Assembly (NCBI RefSeq): GCF_013385635.1
Contig: NZ_JACAPR010000012.1
Span: 310,001-374,000, forward strand
Length of the DNA stretch: 64,000 bases
Origin: Pseudomonas gingeri
GTDB lineage: Bacteria; Pseudomonadota; Gammaproteobacteria; Pseudomonadales; Pseudomonadaceae
Reading direction: 5' to 3'
In this document: one piece after another, positions 43,858-52,504 of the stretch
Numbering within the stretch: position 1 is the first letter of the stretch
How the letters are laid out: every line of letters starts with the position of its first letter
Notes under the pieces: generated by a model
What the model saw: only the letters and a program-made list of their open reading frames with translations
Databases searched by the model: none
Told to the model about the DNA's origin: nothing
Translations under genes and position numbers: made by a program

Positions 43858-44076
43858 ATGTTCGAACACATCGACTTCACCTACCTGCTCGCCACCTACG
43901 GCTGCTGGGCCGGCGAGTTCCTGGAGCAGATGCTCGGCAACCTCAAGCCCTATCGCCTACCCATCATCATCGGCGTGGTGCTGCTGATGGCGGGCATCGC
44001 GCTGATCAGGCACCTGCGCGGCCAGCATGAGGCCCGTCAATCAGACGCGAAACTGCCCGACCATCCCCCGCAGTGA
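43858..44076 (+). pseudogene. DedA-family membrane protein remnant with internal deletion
   Basis: 72 aa reading MFEHIDFTYLLATYGCWA at the N-terminus, which matches the opening of Pseudomonas DedA proteins. It then jumps directly to EFLEQMLGNLKPYRLPIIIGVVLLMAGIALIRHLRG, which looks like the DedA C-terminal helix. The roughly 120 residues between, including the catalytic re-entrant loops, are missing. The 3' end overlaps the convergent chemoreceptor gene by 36 bases. Alternatively it is a genuine one-helix small membrane protein. Confidence 0.5.
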
Positions 44077-45666
44077 GTTGGCCAGCAGCGACAGCTCATG
44101 GCTGGAGGCGCTGGTCTGGTCGGCGCCGGTCGCCGAACGCAACGACAGGTCGCGAATGTTCACCAGGTTGCGATCCACTTCGCGGGCAACCTGGGCCTGC
44201 TCCTCGGCGGCACTGGCGATCACCAGGTTGCGCTCATGGATCTGATGCACCGAGCTGGTAATCGTCTGCAGGGCCTCGCCGGCCCGCTCGGCCAGGGCCA
44301 GGGTGCTGGCGGCACGGCGGGAACTGGCCTGCATCGAATCCAGAGCCTGGGTCGAACCATTGCGCATGCCCTGCACCATCTGCTCGATTTCCTGGGTCGA
44401 TTGCTGGGTGCGGTGCGCCAGGGCCCGCACTTCGTCCGCCACCACGGCAAAGCCGCGCCCGCTCTCGCCGGCACGGGCCGCTTCGATGGCGGCGTTGAGC
44501 GCCAGCAGGTTGGTCTGTTCGGCAATTGCCCGGATCACATCGAGCACCTTGCCGATGTCCTGGGACTGGGCGGCCAGTGACTGTACCAGCTCGCCGGTAT
44601 GCTCCACTTCACCGGCCAGGGCATTGATCGCCTCGACCGTCTCGCTGACCCGTTCCTGGCCCAGCCGCGCCGAATCGCTCGACTCGCGGGTGGCCTCGGA
44701 GGTAGACACGGCATTGCGCGCGACCTCCTCCACGGCGGTAGTCATTTCGGTGACGGCGGTGGCCGCCTGCTCGATTTCATTGTTCTGTTGCTGCATATCG
44801 CGGGTGCTGCCGAGGGTCACCGCGTTCAACTCATCCGCCGCCGTCGCCAGTTGCGCGGCGGAACCGCTGATGCCCTGCAAGGTGTTGCGCAGGGTCTGCT
44901 GCATGGTTGCCAGGGCTTCCAGCAGGCGACTCACTTCGTCATTGCCATGGGCTTCGATACGTTGGGTCAGGTCGCCACGCGCCACGTTCTGCGCCGCGTT
45001 CAGGGCTTCACCCAGCGGTTTGACGATACTGCGGGTCAGCAGCATCGCCAGGACCACGGTAGCCAGGGCCGCCAGCACGATAAACAGGCTGACGATCATT
45101 CGCGAGCCCGTGTAATACGCTTCGGATTTCAGGCTCTCGGCCGCGACCTGCTTGCTGAACAGGTCGGCAAGGTCGGTGAGCTGCTTGCCCGAACCATCGA
45201 CCACGGTTTTCATGTCCACCAGCAGCAGCTTGATCAACTCGTCACGACGGCCCTGTTCCGCCAGGGTGAACGACTGGGCGATACCGGAACGGTAAGCGGC
45301 GAAAGTCGATTTGAACTGGTCATACAACACCTTGGCTTCGGGAGTGGTGACCAGCTTGTCGTAGGCATTGATCTTGTCGCTCAGTTCCTTGTCCCGGGTG
45401 TCCATCTGGCCACGGTACACGGCAACGTTCTTCGGGTCCGGATCGAGGGCCATGCGCAGGGAGATGGTGCGGATGCGCAGCATGATCTCGCGAATCTCGT
45501 CACCGCCACGAATGCTCGGCAGCCATTGGGTTTCCACCGCCACTTCGCTGTCGCGGATGCTCGACATCTTCTCCAGCGCGAACACCCCGAGCAAGGCCAC
45601 CAGCAGGGCAATCAGGGCAAACCCGAGCGCTGCGCGAGGCGCGATATTCAATTGACGAAGAAACAT
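44041..45666 (-). CDS. methyl-accepting chemotaxis protein
   Basis: 541 aa. Two membrane helices (about residues 12-32 and 188-208) bracket a four-helix-bundle ligand domain (4HB_MCP type). A HAMP domain and long signalling helices follow, with the hairpin tip EQTNLLALNAAIEAARAGE and the flanking RGFAVVADEVRALA. It signals to CheA/CheW. Ligand unknown. There is no C-terminal NWETF-type pentapeptide. Confidence 0.95.
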   Translation of the reverse strand: MFLRQLNIAPRAALGFALIALLVALLGVFALEKMSSIRDSEVAVETQWLPSIRGGDEIREIMLRIRTISLRMALDPDPKNVAVYRGQMDTRDKELSDKINAYDKLVTTPEAKVLYDQFKSTFAAYRSGIAQSFTLAEQGRRDELIKLLLVDMKTVVDGSGKQLTDLADLFSKQVAAESLKSEAYYTGSRMIVSLFIVLAALATVVLAMLLTRSIVKPLGEALNAAQNVARGDLTQRIEAHGNDEVSRLLEALATMQQTLRNTLQGISGSAAQLATAADELNAVTLGSTRDMQQQNNEIEQAATAVTEMTTAVEEVARNAVSTSEATRESSDSARLGQERVSETVEAINALAGEVEHTGELVQSLAAQSQDIGKVLDVIRAIAEQTNLLALNAAIEAARAGESGRGFAVVADEVRALAHRTQQSTQEIEQMVQGMRNGSTQALDSMQASSRRAASTLALAERAGEALQTITSSVHQIHERNLVIASAAEEQAQVAREVDRNLVNIRDLSLRSATGADQTSASSHELSLLANSLRGMVGQFRV

Positions 45667-45881
45667 GACGGCAGCCTTTTCTTGTAGGAATCCGAAGTGG
45701 GGGGCGTCGGCGCAGGGACCGACAACTGGCAGGCTATCGGCAAGTTGTATGACAACTTGAACGGACTTTCGGAAAAACGAGGATGGGTGCTATCAATAGG
45801 CTATTGTGCTGCAAGGCACAATTTGATCTTGAGGCCAAGGTGCGCGGGAGTTAAGTGAAACATTGCTTTTCCATCGGCCAC

Positions 45882-45907
45882 AAAAAACCCGCCGAAGCGG
45901 GTTTTTT
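45882..45907. terminator. terminator of rsmX copy 2
   Basis: CCCGC/GCGGG stem with TTCG loop on the minus strand, flanked by six T on either strand. Confidence 0.8.
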
Positions 45908-45993
45908 GTTGACCATTACAACTCCCTGTCGTCGACCGTCCTGGCCTGGGTCAATCTTCCATGACTCTGTGCACATCCTTGTGCAGCAGCGAT
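45882..45993 (-). ncRNA. rsmX: RsmX-type small RNA, copy 2
   Basis: About 112 nt on the minus strand. The hairpin loop GCACAAGGATGTGC contains the exact RsmA/CsrA consensus ACARGGAUGU; further GGA sites are ATGGAAG, CCAGGACGG and ACAGGGAG. It ends in CCCGC-TTCG-GCGGG plus T6. TAATCT (-10) is at 46005-46000 and the GacA-like site at 46050-46067, with the same spacing as copy 1. Homology between the copies spans promoter, sRNA and terminator, including bases that in copy 1 are the end of the argD-like gene, so copy 2 likely arose by duplication from that locus. Confidence 0.75.
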
Positions 45994-46049
45994 GGGTAAA
46001 GATTAAGCCCTGCGACAAAAGCGCAACAGAGGAGATCTCGGTGTCCGTC

Positions 46050-46067
46050 TGTAAGCCTTTCGCCATA
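46050..46067 (-). promoter_or_regulatory. GacA-type upstream activating site of rsmX copy 2
   Basis: TGTAAG-N6-GCCATA on the plus strand, matching the site at 38909-38926 in sequence and in distance to the -10 element. Confidence 0.6.
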
Positions 46068-46378
46068 TCCCGACCGGCCCGCTCACACGCTCCGGCCCAC
46101 CGGCTGACGCCCATCCCCCGCTCGGCCCAACAACAGGTGATCATCGGGTCGGAGACGGGCCATCGCGCCTGATGGCCTGCGACCTTGTAAAGTCCGAGAC
46201 TGCTGCGCCTGGCGGCCCCGCAGAAACTCCCCGCGTACCTGACCAGGAGGGTAGCCCCATGGATAGGTGATGCCCCACGGTTGTGTGCCAAGAACCTCCC
46301 TCCACCCTCCCAGCATCACGGGTCCGCCTGCAAACACGCCGTTCGCCTTACAGTCACGACTTCAGTGATGCGATTTCG
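46068..46378. other. intergenic region upstream of MocR regulator, nothing recognised
   Basis: About 310 bases between the rsmX copy 2 promoter and the MocR gene. A GGAGGGTAGCCCCATG sequence near 46246 leads only to a three-codon ORF. No further RNA or repeat was identified. Confidence 0.4.
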
Positions 46379-47821
46379 ATGGTCAATATGAACTCGCCTC
46401 CTCTCTACCGCCAACTCGCCAATCACTACCTCAACGCGATTCAGGCAGGAACCCTGAAAACCGGTGAGCGTTTCCCATCCATTCGCCTGATGATGGAAAA
46501 ACACGCCATCAGCCTTTCCACCGCCGTCCAGATCTGTCGCCAGCTGGAAGACTACGGTGTCCTGGAAGCCCGCCCCCGCTCCGGCAATTTCATTCGCCAG
46601 CCTGCCAAACCCGTTGCGCTATCCACCGACCGCGAGCCGCTGTTGCCCCTGGATACCAGCCACTATGTCGGTATCCACGAACAGGTGTCAGCCGTGGTCA
46701 AGGCCAGCCAGAAGGCCTCGATCCAGGTCAACCTCGCCAGTGCCTACTGCGGCGCGCAGATCTACCCGCTCAAAGCGCTCCAGGACCATATGATCAAGGC
46801 CCTGCGCCAGGATCCGCAACTGATCGGCAGCCCGTCCCCGGCGAGCGGCGCCCGCCCGCTGCGCGATTTGCTGGCTCGACGGGCACTGGGCTCGAAGATC
46901 AGCGTCACCGCCGACAAGATCGTCATCACCAACGGTGCCACGGAAGCCATCAATCTCGCTCTGCGGGCCGTCACCCAGCCGGGTGATATCGTCGCGGTGG
47001 AATCACCGACGTTCTACGGCCTCCTGCAGATTCTCGAAAGCCTGAACCTGCGGGTACTGGAAGTACCCACGACCGCCAAGACCGGGATCAACCTGTTCGC
47101 CCTCGAACAACTGCTCCAGGGCCCGGAACGGATCAAGGCGTTGATCGTCATTCCCAACCTGCACAATCCCCTGGGCAGCGTGATGCCCGATGCGCACAAG
47201 GCGTTGCTGGTGCAACTGTGCTCGGACTACGACACGGTACTGATCGAAGACGACACCTACTCCGACCTGGCCGATACCGAGCAGCCGTTGTCGGCCCTGA
47301 AAAGCTGGGACCGCAACGACAACCTGATCTATTGCGCATCGCTGAACAAGACACTCGCACCCGGCCTGCGCCTGGGCTGGATCGCCGCCGGCAAATGGCA
47401 CGACCGGGTCGAGATGCTCAAGCACACCCAGTCACGCAACTGCGAAATGCTGCCGCAGCTGGCGGTGGATGCCTTTATGAAGACGCCGTCCTACGAACGT
47501 TACCTGCGCAGGCTGCGAGGACAGTTGACGATGCAGCGAAAGCAGATGAGCGCGGCGATTGCGCAATACTTCCCGGCGGGCACGCAGATCACCAACCCCA
47601 AGGGCGGGACCCTGCTGTGGGTGGAGTTGCCCCAGGGGCATTCGTCCCTGGAGCTGTTTCACCAGGCGTTGCAGCAAGGTATCTACATTTCGCCGGGAAT
47701 GATCTTCTCCAACTCGCGAAGCTTCGATCACTTCATCCGCATCGGTTGTGGCACGCCCTATTCACCGCGCATTGAAAATGCCGTGGCGACCCTGGGGCGA
47801 TTGATTGCACGACAAGGCTGA
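46379..47821 (+). CDS. MocR-family (GntR/aminotransferase fusion) transcriptional regulator
   Basis: 480 aa from the ATG at 46379 (another Met at 46388). GntR winged HTH in the first 75 residues (LYRQLANHYLNAIQAGTLKTGERFPSIRLMMEKHAISLSTAVQICRQLEDYGVLEARPRSG), then a fold-type I aminotransferase domain with VIIT NGATEAIN, IPNLHNPLGSVMPD, VLIEDDTYSDL and the PLP lysine in CASLNKTLAPGLRLGW. It converges on the end of the 47.9-58.7 kb cluster and could regulate it. Confidence 0.9.
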   Translation: MVNMNSPPLYRQLANHYLNAIQAGTLKTGERFPSIRLMMEKHAISLSTAVQICRQLEDYGVLEARPRSGNFIRQPAKPVALSTDREPLLPLDTSHYVGIHEQVSAVVKASQKASIQVNLASAYCGAQIYPLKALQDHMIKALRQDPQLIGSPSPASGARPLRDLLARRALGSKISVTADKIVITNGATEAINLALRAVTQPGDIVAVESPTFYGLLQILESLNLRVLEVPTTAKTGINLFALEQLLQGPERIKALIVIPNLHNPLGSVMPDAHKALLVQLCSDYDTVLIEDDTYSDLADTEQPLSALKSWDRNDNLIYCASLNKTLAPGLRLGWIAAGKWHDRVEMLKHTQSRNCEMLPQLAVDAFMKTPSYERYLRRLRGQLTMQRKQMSAAIAQYFPAGTQITNPKGGTLLWVELPQGHSSLELFHQALQQGIYISPGMIFSNSRSFDHFIRIGCGTPYSPRIENAVATLGRLIARQG

Positions 47822-47874
47822 ACGAACCGTGTCGGGGAGGCCTGCTGGTCACCCAGAGACCTCCCCGGCACTCA

Positions 47875-48696
47875 CTACATCCGGTCTACCGGATGCTCAT
47901 GCAGGCAGATGATGTGCGGGTCGTTCTGCCAATGGGGGAAACGCTTGGCAATCAATGGATCGTGCCCCGGAATGACATGGTCCTCGCCATCCACCAGGCC
48001 GTCGATGGTCGCGAAGGCTTCGAGGGTCTGGGCCATGTCATCGAGAATCGGGAACGGGCTGCGCAAACGGATATTGGCCCACAGGTGCGCCGAGTCGGAG
48101 GCCAGCACCACCCAGCCGCGCTGGGTCGGCACGCGCACCACCTGGCTGCCCGGCGTATGCCCGCCCACCGCGTGAATCGTTACGCCCGGCACAATCTCCA
48201 CGGTGCCACGATGCAGGCGCAGGCGCCCTTCGAACAACGGCGGGATCGCCGACATCACGTCGTCCACTTCGTAGGTCTTGTTGATCGCGTGGTGGGTCAT
48301 CTTCGGCCCGGTGCAGAAGCGCAACTCTTCTTCCTGCAAGTGAATGGTGGCCTTGGGAAACAACCCCAGGTTGCCGGCATGATCCCAGTGCAGGTGCGTC
48401 AGGATCAGCGTCTCGACCTGGGCCGGGTCGATACCCAGTTGCTGCAACGACTCCTCCGGCAAACGGTACATTTCGCGATTGCGTCGGTCGGCCGTGGCCG
48501 GCTGGAAACAGGTGTCCACGACCACCACGTGCTGGTCGTTGCGGATCACCCAGAAATAGTAGTCCAGCGGCATCGGCGCATTGGGATCGCCGCAGCAGGC
48601 ATCATAGAGAAAGTTCTCCCGCGCAGTGCGTTGGGAGTTGGCGCCGACGCGGATGGCAAAGACTTCATAGACCGGGGACAGCGATGGATTCGGCAT
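47875..48696 (-). CDS. metallo-beta-lactamase-fold hydrolase (AHL-lactonase-like)
   Basis: 273 aa from the ATG at 48696; a longer frame overlaps the oxygenase gene antisense-free but lacks coding character. Metal site TLILTHLHWDHAGN (HxHxDH), HAVGGHTPGS and LASDSAHLW place it in the MBL superfamily near N-acyl-homoserine lactonases. Last gene of the cluster, 13 bases after the diiron oxygenase. It may hydrolyse a lactone, thioester or amide intermediate, or act as self-protection. Confidence 0.85.
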   Translation of the reverse strand: MPNPSLSPVYEVFAIRVGANSQRTARENFLYDACCGDPNAPMPLDYYFWVIRNDQHVVVVDTCFQPATADRRNREMYRLPEESLQQLGIDPAQVETLILTHLHWDHAGNLGLFPKATIHLQEEELRFCTGPKMTHHAINKTYEVDDVMSAIPPLFEGRLRLHRGTVEIVPGVTIHAVGGHTPGSQVVRVPTQRGWVVLASDSAHLWANIRLRSPFPILDDMAQTLEAFATIDGLVDGEDHVIPGHDPLIAKRFPHWQNDPHIICLHEHPVDRM

Positions 48697-48709
48697 GTGC
48701 TTGCGCTCC

Positions 48710-49678
48710 TCAGGCCGGTTGCGCGGCAGGCGCCGCCTTGACGGTGGAACTGAAATCGAAGTCCATGTCGGCGGTGATCCCCAGGTCCTCGGCCAGTCGA
48801 TACAGGCCGCTGTAGTCACGCATGATCGCGCTGCCACGACTGGCCTCGCGGGTGTCGCCGATGATGACGTCGACATCGGCCACGCCGAGCTGCGCCAGGA
48901 TCGCCTCCCACATCGAATAGTCCTGGGCGACAAAGGCATTCAGCGCCTCGGGCAGGGTCTGCACGAAGAAGCGGCGCTGTTCGGCGTCCATGTGCTCGTA
49001 CATCACCTTGGCTACTTCGGCGAGCACCTTGCTGTGGGCGTATTCGTCACGGTTGTGCAACTCGGCGACCCGACGGTTTTGCGGCTGGATGCTCTGGTCG
49101 TCGGCGAGCATGTCCAGGTAGGCGTTGACGCTGATCTCGGCAACCACCGCAAAGGTGATCGCGGCCAGGTCCCGTTGCCAGGCATGGGGCAATTGCGCGC
49201 ACAGCGCCTGCAAGCGCAGGTAGGTGACCGAGGGCGGCAGGTCGAGGTCCTGCTCGAGGTTGCGATCGGCCTTGCTGCGCTGGATCGCCCGCAAGTGCAT
49301 GAGCGTGTGGTAGTGCTCGTCGATCAGGGTCTGCTGCATGGCTTCGCGAAAGTGCCAGTCGTCCTTGCCCAGGTACTGGTTGGCAATGACGCTCAGGGCC
49401 GGATTGACCACGCACTCCTCGGCGGTGACGGTGCGCAGGTTGTAGCCGATCCAGCCCCAGGTCAGCACGGCACTTTTCAGTTCCTCGCTCAGCGCCTGGA
49501 ACTTCGGATGGTGGAAGAACGGGACCATGGCGATCGGGTAATCCGGCTTGCTCGGGTCGAACTCGTCGGTCAGCGGGAATTTGTCGCCGGCGCAGACGGT
49601 CGCCCGCTTGGTCCAGGCCTTGTTGAGTTGCACGACCAGCTTGTGGTCGACCTTGGCGATGACAATGGCTTGTTGCAT
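48710..49678 (-). CDS. AurF-type diiron N-oxygenase
   Basis: 322 aa ferritin-like helical protein. Carboxylate/His ligands expected for AurF/CmlI are visible: TVTAEECVVNPAL, IDEHYHTLMHL, FAVVAEISVNAYL and ELHNRDEYAHSKV. Family members oxidise arylamines or amino groups to hydroxylamine, nitroso or nitro. It is central to the proposed cluster and suggests an N-oxygenated product. 75 bases separate it from the dioxygenase upstream. Confidence 0.88.
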   Translation of the reverse strand: MQQAIVIAKVDHKLVVQLNKAWTKRATVCAGDKFPLTDEFDPSKPDYPIAMVPFFHHPKFQALSEELKSAVLTWGWIGYNLRTVTAEECVVNPALSVIANQYLGKDDWHFREAMQQTLIDEHYHTLMHLRAIQRSKADRNLEQDLDLPPSVTYLRLQALCAQLPHAWQRDLAAITFAVVAEISVNAYLDMLADDQSIQPQNRRVAELHNRDEYAHSKVLAEVAKVMYEHMDAEQRRFFVQTLPEALNAFVAQDYSMWEAILAQLGVADVDVIIGDTREASRGSAIMRDYSGLYRLAEDLGITADMDFDFSSTVKAAPAAQPA

Positions 49679-49753
49679 GACGTGATACCTGTAGGACGCG
49701 CACGGAGTCCGTGCGCGGGTGCAAAGGGGAAAACCGCGGGACGCATTCGCGCG

Positions 49754-50512
49754 TCAGGCGAGCCAGTAGCGGGTCAGGTGCCGCTGGGGATCGCGGTACT
49801 GGCTGCGGGCATGCATCAGGCGCCAGTTGTCCCAGATCAGCACGCAGCCATCGGGGATCAGCAACGGCGTGCAGTGCTCCAGGAAGAACTGCTCGCCCAA
49901 AGCCGCGATACGCCCCAGGGGTGTGCCGCTGTTGCGGCCTTCGGGAGCGCTCAGGTCCTCCTGGGACGGGTTCACATCGCCGTAGTGAAACTGGTTGTAG
50001 CTAAAGCGGAAGATGTCGCCGTCGGCCGCAGGTTTGAAGATGTATTCCTCAAGCACGCGTCGGGTGGTTTCACCGGGCTTGGCCGTGGCGTTGAACGCGA
50101 CGGGGTTGCCCTCGATCCACGCCTGCAGGTCGGCCGGCAGGGTCTTGAGGAAGGCCAGGCCGTCGGCCAATTGTGTATGCCCGCCACCGCAGGTCGCCTG
50201 GCGATGACAGTGCAGCACCAGGTAACGCGGCGGCGGGTCATAGACCGGGGCCTCGGTGTGGGGACCGATGCCGTTCATGCTCTGGGAGTACGGCAGGTCG
50301 TCGAAGCCCGGTTTCAGGGTGACTTCGAAGGTGTCCAGGCCGTTGAACTGCGGGATCACCCGGCCGAACGGCGCCAGCGTCTCGTACAGGTCGGTGCTGA
50401 GTTCACCCGGCTGCAACAGGGTCCAGCCCTGCTCGGCCAGCTCACGCCGGTGATGGCTCAAACCGTACCGCGCAGCCGCGGCTGGGTCGTTTACAAGGGT
50501 TTCTTCCAACAT
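49754..50512 (-). CDS. TauD/TfdA-family Fe(II)/2-oxoglutarate dioxygenase
   Basis: 252 aa. The facial triad is visible as GPHTEAPVYDPPPRYLVLHC (HxE) and the distal His in RLMHARSQYRDPQRHLTRYWLA, with the Arg that binds 2-oxoglutarate. Probably hydroxylates or desaturates an amino acid or peptide intermediate. Between the aminotransferase (21 bases) and the diiron oxygenase. Confidence 0.88.
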   Translation of the reverse strand: MLEETLVNDPAAAARYGLSHHRRELAEQGWTLLQPGELSTDLYETLAPFGRVIPQFNGLDTFEVTLKPGFDDLPYSQSMNGIGPHTEAPVYDPPPRYLVLHCHRQATCGGGHTQLADGLAFLKTLPADLQAWIEGNPVAFNATAKPGETTRRVLEEYIFKPAADGDIFRFSYNQFHYGDVNPSQEDLSAPEGRNSGTPLGRIAALGEQFFLEHCTPLLIPDGCVLIWDNWRLMHARSQYRDPQRHLTRYWLA

Positions 50513-50533
50513 GACGAAAGTCCTTTTGTCTGG

Positions 50534-51415
50534 TCAGGCGATGACGGCGGCGGCATAGGCGTCGATCAGGTCGCGACAGGCCCGGCCGGGCTCATACTGG
50601 AGGTCATCGATACTGCGCACCGGGGTGATTTCGGCGGCCGTACCGGTCAGGAAGCACTCGTCGAAATCACCGAGATCATCAGGCAACAGCGTTCGCTCGA
50701 TCACCTCGTAGTCCAGCGCCCGGGCCAGCCGGATCACGGTCTGGCGGGTGATGCCGTTGAGGAAGCAGTCCGGCACCGGCGTGTGCAGTTGCCGGCCCTT
50801 GACGAAGAAAATATTCGCGCTGGTGGCCTCGGCCACATGGCCGCGCCAGTCGAGCATCAGGGCATCGTGGTAGCCGCTGTTTTCCGCATCGTGCTTGCTC
50901 AGGGTGGCGATCATGTACTGCCCCGACGCCTTGGCCTCGAACGGGCTGCTGCTCGGTGGCGGACGCCGCCAGGTCGCGGTCTTCAACTTGATTCCGGCCA
51001 TGCGCGCCGCCGGGTCGAAGTAGCTCGGCCATTGCCAGCAGGCAATCGCCAGGTGCACGCTGTTGAACCGCGCCGAGGTCGAGATCATCTCGCTGCCGCG
51101 CCAGGCCACCGGACGCAGGTAGCCATCGGTCACGCCGTTGCGTTCGAGCAAGGCATGGCTGGCGGCCTCCAGGGTTTGCAGGTCATAAGGGATGGTGAAA
51201 TCCATCAACTGCGCGGAGCGGTACAAACGCTCGGAGTGCGCCCGCAACTGGAAGATCTTCCCGTCGTAGACCCGCTCGCCTTCGTAGACGGTACTGGCGT
51301 AGTGCAGCCCGTGGGTCAGGACATGGATCTTCGCGTCCTTCCACTCGACGAACTCGCCGTCGAGCCAGATATAACCGTCGCGCTGATCGAAAGGAATCGC
51401 TGTCGGGCCGCTCAT
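50534..51415 (-). CDS. class IV (branched-chain-type) aminotransferase
   Basis: 293 aa from the ATG at 51415, which overlaps the stop of the upstream dehydrogenase (ATGA). IlvE-like: IWLDGEFVEWKDAKIHVLTHGLHYASTVYEG, GYLRPVAWRG, the PLP lysine in TLSKHDAENSGYHDALML, and VAEATSANIFFVKG. It resembles IlvE closely, but its place in the cluster suggests transamination of a pathway-specific oxo acid or amine. Confidence 0.87.
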   Translation of the reverse strand: MSGPTAIPFDQRDGYIWLDGEFVEWKDAKIHVLTHGLHYASTVYEGERVYDGKIFQLRAHSERLYRSAQLMDFTIPYDLQTLEAASHALLERNGVTDGYLRPVAWRGSEMISTSARFNSVHLAIACWQWPSYFDPAARMAGIKLKTATWRRPPPSSSPFEAKASGQYMIATLSKHDAENSGYHDALMLDWRGHVAEATSANIFFVKGRQLHTPVPDCFLNGITRQTVIRLARALDYEVIERTLLPDDLGDFDECFLTGTAAEITPVRSIDDLQYEPGRACRDLIDAYAAAVIA

Positions 51416-52485
51416 ACACTCACCTCCGCGGTGTTCATCAGGACACTGGCCACATTCAGTCCGCCGAGGCGGGCTTCGGCCATCAGGACACCGGCTTCTT
51501 CTTCGGAAGCCGGGATACCGGCAATCAGGCGATTGCGCCGGGTATGGGCCTGGGGATCGCCAGCCACGCTGATACGCTCGCCCGCCTGGGCCGGGGTGGC
51601 GCGAATGGTTTCCATCAGGCCGGCCAGGCTGTTCTGGAAGCCGCCCAGGTCGGTGAAGGCGGCGATATCCAGGGCGATCATGAAGTGGCCGATCTGCCGT
51701 CCCTTGCTGAAGGAGCCGGTGTCCAGATGGTCCAGTTGGTGATCCAGCGGCATGCCGGTCAGCAGGCAACTGAGCACCTGGACCATCATCGCCAGGCCCT
51801 GGCCCTTGTAGCCGCCCAACGGTGACAGCGACACCACTTCATCCGGTTCGGCGGTGTCGTTGCCGTCCTGGTCCAGCGCCCAGCCCAGGGGCAGCGACAG
51901 ACCGAGCTTGCGGTAGTGTTTGACCTGGGAATAGGAGATCTGGCTGGTCGCCATGTCGAGCACGAAAGGTTGGCCGTCCGCCGGAGCGGCGAAGCAGATC
52001 GGGTTGGTCCCGAACATCGGCTGCTTACCCTTGAACGGCGCCATGCGTGCCGCGGCGCTGGTGGTGACGATGCCGATCATGCCGCTGTTGGCAATTTCCA
52101 GGCCGTATACCGACGCGGCGCCGAAGTGGTTGGAGTTACCCACGCCGACCGCGGCGATACCACTGTTGCGGGCCTCCTGCACCGCCAGCCTGGCCGCGTA
52201 CATGCCGGCCACGGTGCCGAGCGCCTGGTCGGCGTCGAGGATAATCACGTTGCCGTTGCGACGCTGCACGTTGATGTTCGGCATCGCATGGCTGCGGCCT
52301 TCGTCCAGTTCCCGCAGGTACAGCGGCAGCAGGCGCAGGCCATGGGTGTCGACGCCCATCAGCGACGTGTCGACCAGGGCATTGGCGAACCAGTTGGCGT
52401 GTTCGGCCGACACGCCGCGGCGTTTGACCGCCTGCGCGCAGACCTGGCGGGCGGTGTGCGGATTCAGATAGAGCATGGTGTTCAT
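51412..52485 (-). CDS. Ldh_2-family (malate/L-lactate-type) NAD(P) dehydrogenase
   Basis: 357 aa. Ldh_2 fold with VDTHGLRLLPLYL, GVGNSNHFGAA (catalytic His), FGTNPICFAAPA, FVLDMATSQISYSQV and SPLGGYKGQGLAMMV. Family members reduce 2-oxo acids or imines such as delta-1-piperideine-2-carboxylate, the latter relevant to lysine chemistry. 19 bases downstream of the aminomutase gene. Confidence 0.87.
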   Translation of the reverse strand: MNTMLYLNPHTARQVCAQAVKRRGVSAEHANWFANALVDTSLMGVDTHGLRLLPLYLRELDEGRSHAMPNINVQRRNGNVIILDADQALGTVAGMYAARLAVQEARNSGIAAVGVGNSNHFGAASVYGLEIANSGMIGIVTTSAAARMAPFKGKQPMFGTNPICFAAPADGQPFVLDMATSQISYSQVKHYRKLGLSLPLGWALDQDGNDTAEPDEVVSLSPLGGYKGQGLAMMVQVLSCLLTGMPLDHQLDHLDTGSFSKGRQIGHFMIALDIAAFTDLGGFQNSLAGLMETIRATPAQAGERISVAGDPQAHTRRNRLIAGIPASEEEAGVLMAEARLGGLNVASVLMNTAEVSV

Positions 52486-52504
52486 TCCATCGAATAGGTT
52501 GAGA

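Noticed and set aside
45851..46291. 146-codon minus-strand ORF over the rsmX copy 2 locus
   Set aside because: It spans promoter, sRNA and terminator and has no start signal; the RNA explanation fits better.
48695..51742. 1015-codon plus-strand open frame
   Set aside because: Antisense shadow of the oxygenase, dioxygenase and aminotransferase genes.
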